Of a stretch of 10,445 nucleotides of DNA, positions 5,863-10,445 are shown piece after piece; the stretch's first letter is position 1; each line of letters begins with the position of its first letter. Under the pieces are notes generated by a model, which was not told the DNA's origin, did no database searches, and saw nothing but the letters and a program-made list of their open reading frames with translations. The stretch comes from an uncultured Clostridia bacterium (GTDB taxonomy: Bacteria > Bacillota > Clostridia > Oscillospirales > CAG-272), in the NCBI GenBank assembly GCA_937893945.1, contig CALCTA010000022.1:1-10445 (forward strand), given 5' to 3'. A program made the translations under genes and the position numbers.

Positions 5863-6387
5863 TTACATATATTTTCTCCAATACCATCTGAAAATAGCTA
5901 ATATAACTATATAAGACAGGCAGGTAATAAGAGTGCCGAGGATATATCCGAGCGGTCCTTTGACTACCGTGGCAAGCGAGGTCGCTGTACAGAAGAGATA
6001 GGAAAGCGTGTCAAGAAGCTTACTGTGGAATATAAGCGCATTGACAGCCCACACCAGCGTACAGATAAGACCGAGCGCAAGTATCATAAGGATGATAAAT
6101 TTATCGCGCTTTGCTATTCTTACGATATCCTTGAAAAACCCGGGGTATCTGTCGGGGTATTCCTCCCAGACACCGCTTTCTCCGCTGCCGTCATACACGT
6201 GCAGAAAATATATAAGAAATACAGAAAATGCGACCGAGCCGCTTATCGCGACTATCACGTTGAAGATGTTGGCGGCTAACTTTGAATCAAAGCTCGGTAG
6301 CATTGAGAGCATTGATATAAGCAGGAAGATGAAAAAGGAAAGCACGGATGAAAGCAAAAGCTTTGGAATAAGACGCCGTAGTTTCAT
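5863..6387 (-). CDS. Hypothetical integral membrane protein, 174 aa
   Basis: I do not recognise a family. It starts MKLRRLIPKLLLSSVLSFFI and has about four hydrophobic segments: roughly 8-31, 40-63, 96-120 and 145-168, with a further weak one at 127-143. A polar loop between the second and third (HVYDGSGESGVWEEYPDRYP) contains several acidic and aromatic residues. Positive charges at the N-terminus (KLRR) suggest a cytoplasmic N-end. AAAGGAGG lies close to the ATG at 6387, and the gap to the ricT stop is 21 bases, so it is the last gene of the holB-ricT operon. That linkage may simply reflect shared transcription. No catalytic or binding motif is visible, and no function is proposed. Confidence 0.75.
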   Translation of the reverse strand: MKLRRLIPKLLLSSVLSFFIFLLISMLSMLPSFDSKLAANIFNVIVAISGSVAFSVFLIYFLHVYDGSGESGVWEEYPDRYPGFFKDIVRIAKRDKFIILMILALGLICTLVWAVNALIFHSKLLDTLSYLFCTATSLATVVKGPLGYILGTLITCLSYIVILAIFRWYWRKYM

Positions 6388-6408
6388 ATTCTATCCTCCT
6401 TTATAGGT

Positions 6409-7950
6409 TTACTGATTCTCTTGCTTTTTCTTAAGCACCGAGACCTCGTCTCGCTTGTATGCTTTGGGTGGAGTATCGGGCGAGGAAACGAGCTTTACCT
6501 TAATAGTTGCGGCAAGGGGATTTATTTCTGTTACCACACCCACACCGTCAACCGTTCTGACGAGCGAATCCACGGGAGGAGTACGCTTGATCTCATATTC
6601 GTATGTCTCGTGCTCATAGCGAAGGCAACACATAAGCCTGCCGCATATTCCCGATATTTTTGAAGAGTTGAGAGAAAGGTTCTGCTCCTTTGCCATCTTT
6701 ATCGAGACCTGACCGAAGTCGGTAAGGAAGAGCGAGCAGCAGAGAGGTCTGCCGCAAAGTCCAAGACCGCCGACCATCTTTGCCTCATCTCGTATTCCTA
6801 TCTGACGAAGCTCTATTCTTGTTCTGAACACAGATGCGAGGTCCTTTACGAGATCACGGAAGTCAACTCTACCCGCAGAGGTGAAGTAGAAGAGGAGCTT
6901 GGTGTTGTCAAAGGTGTATTGCGCATCGATGAGCTTCATATCGAGCTCGTGCGCGATTATTTTTTCGTTACAGATGCGGAAGGCTTCGTCTTCCTTTTGC
7001 TTGTTCTCCTCGTGGTGCTTGATGTCTGCGTCGGTAGCCTTGCGGATAACGGGGCGCAGGGGAGAAACCGTCTCGCTTTCCTTTACCATCGTGTTTCCGA
7101 GCGCAACGTCGCCGTATTCAAGTCCGCGAGCCGTCTCAACGATTGCCTTAGCGCCTGCCTTGAGAGAGATACCGTTAGGAGCAAAATAATAGGTTTTCCC
7201 GGACGCCTTGAATCTTATTCCGACTACCTCTACCATAGGCTCGTTCGGTTCTGCTACGGTATCGTCGGTTGAGCTCTCACTCTTTTTAGATCCCGACTTT
7301 GCCGATGCATCATCAAGCTTTCCGTAAAGCTCTTCAAAGGAATATTCCTCGTAATCAGAATACTTTTCAAACTCAGGAGAGTCAGAAAACTTGGAAAGTT
7401 TTTGAGGAGCGGACTTCTGCAAACGGTCTTGAGATTTTGGCATAGGAACGAATTCGCTCTCTAAAAGCGTATCAGAGGGCTTTGCTTCGTTGCCCGCGTT
7501 TCCTGAGCCTGTATGTCTTTCCTCGCGACGTCTGTCGTTGTGATGCTTGCGCTTGTTTTTGGAATGATTATTGTTAGTCTGCGCAGATTTCTGAGAAGTG
7601 CTCTCGGAAGAATCTTTAGGAGCTTCTGCAGGCTTTGACTGAGCTTCAATAGGTGTACTTACATTCTTCTGCTCGTCCTTTGCCTGAGGATTTTGATTTT
7701 TCTTGTGCTTGTGATGATTGTTGTGGCGGTTGTGGCTTTTAGGAGAGGGGGCAGTGTTGCCGCCATCTGCTTTCTTTTGAGCAGGCTGCTGATTATTCTG
7801 CTGAGGCTTTTGCTCAGGAGCGGTAGTTTGCTCGCCGCCGGGGGTCATAAAATAGGATCTATGTTTGTTTGATCTATGCTTTGATCTGTGATTTCCCGAA
7901 TTGCCCGTCTTTTGCTCGGGTGAGGGATTGTTTTTCTTTTCGTTTTCCAT
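6409..7950 (-). CDS. ricT: RicT/YaaT (PSP1 C-terminal domain) with a long low-complexity N-terminal extension
   Basis: The C-terminal part (about 238-513) is a PSP1-domain protein of the RicT/YaaT type. It begins MVEVVGIRFKASGKTYYFAP, has FYFTSAGRVDFRDLVKDLAS, and carries the repeated cysteine motif CGRPLCC (399-405) and CGRLMCC (436-442). In Bacillus subtilis, RicT works with RicA and RicF in an Fe-S-containing complex that affects RNase Y-dependent mRNA processing; the clustered Cys residues are consistent with that. The first roughly 237 residues are unlike the classical protein of about 275 residues. They are rich in Asn, His, Lys, Gln, Ser and Pro (for example SHNRHNNHHKHKKNQN), probably disordered and basic, then turn acidic around 185-235 (FEKYSDYEEYSFEELYGKLD). 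The reading frame is uninterrupted, with AAAGGAT before the ATG at 7950. holB is 31 bases upstream, the usual Firmicutes neighbour. Confidence 0.93.
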   Translation of the reverse strand: MENEKKNNPSPEQKTGNSGNHRSKHRSNKHRSYFMTPGGEQTTAPEQKPQQNNQQPAQKKADGGNTAPSPKSHNRHNNHHKHKKNQNPQAKDEQKNVSTPIEAQSKPAEAPKDSSESTSQKSAQTNNNHSKNKRKHHNDRRREERHTGSGNAGNEAKPSDTLLESEFVPMPKSQDRLQKSAPQKLSKFSDSPEFEKYSDYEEYSFEELYGKLDDASAKSGSKKSESSTDDTVAEPNEPMVEVVGIRFKASGKTYYFAPNGISLKAGAKAIVETARGLEYGDVALGNTMVKESETVSPLRPVIRKATDADIKHHEENKQKEDEAFRICNEKIIAHELDMKLIDAQYTFDNTKLLFYFTSAGRVDFRDLVKDLASVFRTRIELRQIGIRDEAKMVGGLGLCGRPLCCSLFLTDFGQVSIKMAKEQNLSLNSSKISGICGRLMCCLRYEHETYEYEIKRTPPVDSLVRTVDGVGVVTEINPLAATIKVKLVSSPDTPPKAYKRDEVSVLKKKQENQ

Positions 7951-7981
7951 TTATATTTATCCTTTCATTTTCAGGAGTGAT

Positions 7982-9013
7982 TTATATCAGTTTAGCCACG
8001 GTAGCCATTTTGAGGATGGCAAGTCTTACGTTGGCGTTTCGTTTGTTTTCGTCGATAGCTTGAACTGTCGCCTCGTAAAAGGCGCAAAGGAAAGAAAGAG
8101 AGGAGCTGTCGCAAAGCTCTATAGCCTCATTTCTGTCGCAGTAGAAGCTAAGCGGCGCTTCGTCGCTCTTTTTGAGCAGGATAAGATCGCGCAGGGCGTC
8201 GGACAAGAGCGAAAGCTGATCGTTGAGCTGATCTCGCTTGCTTGAAAGCTTTGAGAGTAAGGGAAGCACTGCCTTGGCGCCCCGTTGCTCTATAGCAGAG
8301 ACCACAAGTTCAGAGACAAGCGCTCTTTGTTCTGCGATAGGCTTCCATGTCTTAGGCTCAAGTAGCGCGAGTGCCTTTCCTATGCCGCCTGCAGAGCATT
8401 TTATAAGCTCCGAGTACTCCTTCTTATTGCTAAGCTTCATCTGCGCGGCGCGTCGGTCGTGCTTGCATATATATTCGTCAAGCTCTCCGTCTCCGACGGG
8501 CTCGGTGCGAAGGATGGGAGCGCGGCTTCTTATCGTCTCAAGGAGTGCGCCCGCATTATTGCAGAGCAGAAAGAAATGTGCGAATGAGGGCGGCTCTTCA
8601 AGTGTAAGCAGAAGCGCGTTCTGCGCCTGAGCGGTCATCTTGTCAGCATCCTCGATAATATATATCTTGTCATCAAGGTCGTTGGGGAGAATATGCACGT
8701 CTTCCTTGAGAAATCTTGCGGTGTCAACGCCAAGAGACGCCTTGCCGTCTGTTCCCACGAAGATAACGTCGGGGGATTTTTTCTCTATTATCTTTTTGCA
8801 GGATGGGCAGCAAAGACAGGGAAGCGGAGCGTTTTGATCGTCCTTTTTTTCGCAGGCAAGAGCCGCCGCCGACATAAGCGCGAGCGTGTGCTTGCCGCTA
8901 CCGTCAGCACCCTCGAGAATATACGCGTGCGAGAGTGAGCCTGAAAGGATGTCTCTGCATAGCTTCTGCCGCAGGGCAAGATTTCCCACTATCTCGGGCA
9001 TAGACGCTTTCAT
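7982..9013 (-). CDS. holB: DNA polymerase III subunit delta' (clamp loader)
   Basis: This 343-residue protein is of normal length. Delta' is a subunit of the clamp loader that opens and places the beta clamp on DNA. It starts MKASMPEIVGNLALRQKLCR and has a Walker A-like loop GADGSGKHT (35-43). A zinc module follows with C54 and CLCCPSC (C66, C69, C72). The Walker B-like stretch is IYIIEDADKMT (117-127), then NALLLTLEEPP and the sensor/arginine-finger region TIRSRAPILR (160-169). The usual SRC reads SRA here: the arginine is kept and the cysteine lost. The ATG at 9013 is preceded by AAAGGAG at good spacing. It is the first gene of an operon with ricT and a membrane protein gene, and has a near-perfect promoter. 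Confidence 0.96.
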   Translation of the reverse strand: MKASMPEIVGNLALRQKLCRDILSGSLSHAYILEGADGSGKHTLALMSAAALACEKKDDQNAPLPCLCCPSCKKIIEKKSPDVIFVGTDGKASLGVDTARFLKEDVHILPNDLDDKIYIIEDADKMTAQAQNALLLTLEEPPSFAHFFLLCNNAGALLETIRSRAPILRTEPVGDGELDEYICKHDRRAAQMKLSNKKEYSELIKCSAGGIGKALALLEPKTWKPIAEQRALVSELVVSAIEQRGAKAVLPLLSKLSSKRDQLNDQLSLLSDALRDLILLKKSDEAPLSFYCDRNEAIELCDSSSLSFLCAFYEATVQAIDENKRNANVRLAILKMATVAKLI

Positions 9014-9073
9014 AAGTCTCTCCTTTCGCTCATACTGTATAGACTTTGAATTTGATATACCAATACATAATAT

Positions 9074-9102
9074 ATTATATCAAAAATAAAGACTTATGTC
9101 AA
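9074..9102 (-). promoter_or_regulatory. Promoter of holB-ricT operon
   Basis: The reverse strand has consensus TTGACA (9102-9097), a 17-bp spacer and consensus TATAAT (9079-9074) with a TG extension. The leader to the holB ATG is about 54 bases. A 9-bp inverted repeat, TTTGATATA / TATATCAAA (9051-9059 and 9076-9084), brackets the -10 and start site. It could be an operator or an accident of AT richness. Confidence 0.9.
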
Positions 9103-9143
9103 GTGAAAAGCTTAAATTATGCAGTCTCTCGGGCAATAAACTC

Positions 9144-9172
9144 TTGACTTTCGTGAGTCTTTGCATTATAAT
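9144..9172 (+). promoter_or_regulatory. Promoter of the truncated methyltransferase gene
   Basis: TTGACT (9144-9149) and TATAAT (9167-9172) are 17 bp apart on the forward strand. AAAAGGAG follows, with an ATG at 9204. The signals are intact and match the style of the other promoters here, showing that this end belongs to the same genome as the left part of the window. Confidence 0.88.
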
Positions 9173-9203
9173 TAATAGGAAATACGACCAAAAGGAGCTC
9201 CCT

Positions 9204-9356
9204 ATGAAGCTTGAACTTGTTGCTACCTGTCTCTTTGGACTTGAGAAATTGCTCGGCGAGGAGATAGACGAGTTAGGCTATGAGAGAGTATCGACGATTG
9301 ACGGACGTGTCACCTTTCTCGGAGACCCGTTGAACAGCATATCAAAATTGGGATAG
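9204..9356 (+). pseudogene. 5' fragment of a THUMP-domain class I SAM RNA methyltransferase (RlmL/YpsC-like), broken after codon 41
   Basis: The first 41 codons read MKLELVATCLFGLEKLLGEE, then IDELGYERVSTIDGRVTFLG, then D, the recognisable N-terminus of RlmL/YpsC-type rRNA guanine-N2 methyltransferases (normally about 370-390 residues with a THUMP domain then a Rossmann methyltransferase domain). After the Asp codon (9324-9326) the match stops. Nine unrelated residues (PLNSISKLG) lead to TAG at 9354. Neither the rest of the THUMP domain nor any SAM-binding motif is present in this window. Promoter and RBS are intact, so the loss is recent or is an assembly artefact. The sequence after the break codes for something else on the opposite strand. 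It cannot be functional as it stands. Confidence 0.85.
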
Positions 9357-9589
9357 CCATACCCAATCCATTGCCTTTTCAAATTCTTCAGATCAAGTCC
9401 TGCATAATTCTGAGGCACCAGTTGATTAATATTATCGCCTAAAGCATCCCAACTACACCCATGAGCAAGCATCGCTTTAATTAAAACAGAAATATACTTG
9501 TCATCTATTGAATGGTTATTAAAACATATGCCTAATGAAGATTTAATGACTCTTGCAAATCGTTCAACTGATTGGACAGAGAAATTATA
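9327..9589 (-). pseudogene. Fragment resembling the C-terminal part of a subtilisin-like (S8) protease
   Basis: The reverse strand is open from just after a stop at about 9592 to the junction at about 9327, giving roughly 87 residues without a proper start. It includes VERFARVIKSSLGICFNNHS, then YISVLIKAMLAHGCSWDALG and WIGYGYPNFDMLFNG. The pattern 'KA.L.HG.SW ... GYG.P.FD' recalls the C-terminal end of some subtilase-fold proteases, including ones paired with AAA ATPases, but this is from memory and is only suggestive. No Asp/His/Ser catalytic motifs are included. The base and codon use is clearly more AT-rich than in the genes to the left. Beyond the junction its frame runs into the antisense strand of the methyltransferase, which is not coding. 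It is a stranded internal piece with neither end. Confidence 0.5.
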
Positions 9590-9605
9590 TTATTTTAGTT
9601 ATTTA

Positions 9606-9635
9606 AAAAAATAAAGGTTTATTCCTTTATTTTTT
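9606..9635 (-). terminator. Rho-independent terminator after the 63-aa ORF
   Basis: AAAAAATAAAGG (9606-9617) pairs with CCTTTATTTTTT (9624-9635) around a six-base loop, with a T-rich exit leftward. The stop codon of the 63-codon ORF (9619-9621) is in the loop. It is AT-rich but well formed. Confidence 0.7.
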
Positions 9636-9810
9636 CTATAGCTTCTTTTAAAACTTTGTATGAATTGTTAAATTTTTCTTGCTCTTCTTCCGTTAAATCT
9701 AACTCTGGATCTTTGCAATAATATTCTGCATACATACGAGTTGTCATACTGTCTGAGTCTGCAAAGAATATTCCTTGATTACTTGGTGAATTAATCAGCT
9801 TTTTGTTCAT
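9619..9810 (-). CDS. Small hypothetical ORF, 63 aa, overlapping the end of thiD
   Basis: It is unrecognised. It starts MNKKLINSPSNQGIFFADSD and ends in a charged helix (LTEEEQEKFNNSYKVLKEAI...KIKE). Its AT-rich codon use differs from thiD and matches the adjacent protease fragment. The ATG at 9810 overlaps the last 20 bases of the thiD frame in another register, and only a weak GGA lies upstream. A TAG stop in its own frame lies near 9830, so it cannot extend much further. It may be the C-terminal remnant of a longer foreign gene that now lacks its start, or a real small gene. The well-formed terminator right after it shows that a genuine gene end sits here. Confidence 0.45.
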   Translation of the reverse strand: MNKKLINSPSNQGIFFADSDSMTTRMYAEYYCKDPELDLTEEEQEKFNNSYKVLKEAIEKIKE

Positions 9811-10445
9811 CTGTAAATCCAGAGCCTATTTTTAAATCATAACCTTTTGCAAGATTTGAGGCGATTGCAGATGACAGTGTACATCCTGTACCGTGAGTAT
9901 TGGGATTGTTGATTCGCTTGCCTTCAAACCATCTTGTTTCACCGTTTGCATATAAAAGGTCGTTTGCATCGTTGATGCTGTGACCGCCTTTGAGCAGAAC
10001 GGCACAGCCGTATGTATCACCGATGAATTTTGCCGCAGAAAGCATATCTTCTTTGCTTTCAATGGTCTTTCCCGAAAGCACCTGTGCTTCGGGGATGTTC
10101 GGCGTAACGAGGGTTGCAATGGGCAGAAGTTTCTCTACTAAAGTCTGCACCGCATCGGTCTTCATCAAAGAAGATCCGCTGGTTGCCACCATAACGGGAT
10201 CTACTACCACATTTTTTGCCTTATGGTAGCTGAGCCTGTCTGCAATCACGCAAATCAGCTCCGAAGAAGCTACCATACCGATTTTTACGGCATCGGGATA
10301 AATATCCTCAAACACCGCATCTAATTGCTTACTCAGGAAATCCGGTGTTGACTCCTGAATCGCTCTTACGCCGGTCGTGTTCTGTGCCGTCAGCGCCGTT
10401 ATAGCGCTCATAGCATAAACACCATTCATCGTCATTGTTTTCAAA
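9791..10445 (-). CDS. thiD: Hydroxymethylpyrimidine/phosphomethylpyrimidine kinase ThiD (5' end outside window; 3' end altered)
   Basis: ThiD phosphorylates HMP and HMP-P in thiamine pyrophosphate synthesis. The visible 218 codons begin inside the gene (KTMTMNGVYAMSAITALTAQ). About 20 N-terminal residues, including the usual AGSDSSGGAGIQAD motif, lie beyond the right edge. Also present are VDPVMVATSGSSLM, LVTPNIPEAQVLSG, VLLKGGH and the anion-hole/catalytic NPNTHGTGCTLSSAIASNLA. After AKGYDLK the family normally continues for roughly 40 residues (an amphipathic helix and a GPM-type end). Here it switches to IGSGFTDEQKAD and stops at 9791. Base composition turns AT-rich at the same place (about 9835). 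Loss of the last helix may damage folding. Either a truncated allele or a chimeric join is possible; the kinase identity itself is certain. Confidence 0.88.
   Translation of the reverse strand, partial: LKTMTMNGVYAMSAITALTAQNTTGVRAIQESTPDFLSKQLDAVFEDIYPDAVKIGMVASSELICVIADRLSYHKAKNVVVDPVMVATSGSSLMKTDAVQTLVEKLLPIATLVTPNIPEAQVLSGKTIESKEDMLSAAKFIGDTYGCAVLLKGGHSINDANDLLYANGETRWFEGKRINNPNTHGTGCTLSSAIASNLAKGYDLKIGSGFTDEQKAD

Noticed and set aside
8510..8525. SRA in place of SRC in HolB as a sign of a defective clamp loader.
   Set aside because: The arginine finger is retained, and the cysteine is known to vary among delta' proteins; all other motifs are intact.
9278..9472. A reverse-strand 64-codon ORF starting at an ATG at 9472 as an intact small gene.
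   Set aside because: Its last residues are the antisense of the methyltransferase start, and its frame extends well upstream of the ATG. It is the middle of a broken gene fragment, not a complete gene.
9791..9838. The thiD tail IGSGFTDEQKAD resembles a motif in the OB domain of ATP-dependent DNA ligases.
   Set aside because: Only about ten residues match, the frame stops at once, and neither the overlapping ORF nor the flanking sequence continues the ligase pattern. Too short to support.
1..10445. CRISPR array, intact insertion sequence, phage genes or toxin-antitoxin pair.
   Set aside because: No regularly spaced repeats, no transposase or integrase frame and no recognisable phage structural gene. 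The XRE gene has no visible toxin partner within the window, though its downstream side is cut off.

Overview
The window looks like a chromosome or metagenome contig from a Gram-positive, low-to-moderate GC member of the Clostridia, probably an uncultured gut lineage. The evidence is the gene order ylxM-ffh-rpsP-khpA and holB-ricT (both typical of Firmicutes), strong AAAGGAG-type ribosome binding sites, near-consensus sigma-A promoters with 17-bp spacers and often an extended -10, and compact Rho-independent terminators. No strain or species can be named from the sequence alone.

Layout: (1) 1-410 holds the start of a leftward XRE-type regulator with a perfect palindrome at its presumed transcription start, then the terminator of the next gene. 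(2) 408-872 is a small helical protein of unknown function. (3) 906-3320 is the leftward SRP/ribosome operon ylxM-ffh-rpsP-khpA, with one strong promoter overlapped by a perfect 9-3-9 palindrome and a terminator after khpA. (4) 3361-3600 carries a small free hairpin and a tRNA-Leu(CAA) gene with its own promoter and terminator. (5) 3628-4164 (leftward) encodes a predicted permuted papain-like/NlpC-type hydrolase, and 4383-5822 (rightward) a membrane-anchored M20 metallopeptidase. The two are divergent and each has a clear promoter. (6) 5821-9102 is the leftward operon holB - ricT - membrane protein, which converges on the peptidase gene and shares a bidirectional terminator with it. (7) 9144-9326 is a well-equipped promoter, RBS and first 41 codons of a THUMP/RlmL-like RNA methyltransferase that breaks off abruptly. 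(8) About 9327-9835 is an AT-rich mosaic: an antisense fragment resembling the C-terminal part of a subtilisin-like protease, a terminator and a 63-codon ORF. (9) About 9836-10445 is thiD, cut at the window edge at its 5' end and with a non-native 3' end.

Most of the window is conserved housekeeping: co-translational targeting (Ffh, YlxM), translation (S16, tRNA-Leu), RNA binding (KhpA), replication (HolB) and RNase Y-linked RNA processing (RicT). The most notable points are two palindromes, each sitting at the presumed transcription start of a gene for an HTH protein (possible autoregulation), a RicT with about 237 residues of basic, low-complexity N-terminal extension, and the broken mosaic at the right end. 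That mosaic is either a real rearrangement or degraded island, or an assembly chimera. I see no CRISPR array, no intact insertion sequence and no convincing new multi-gene system.
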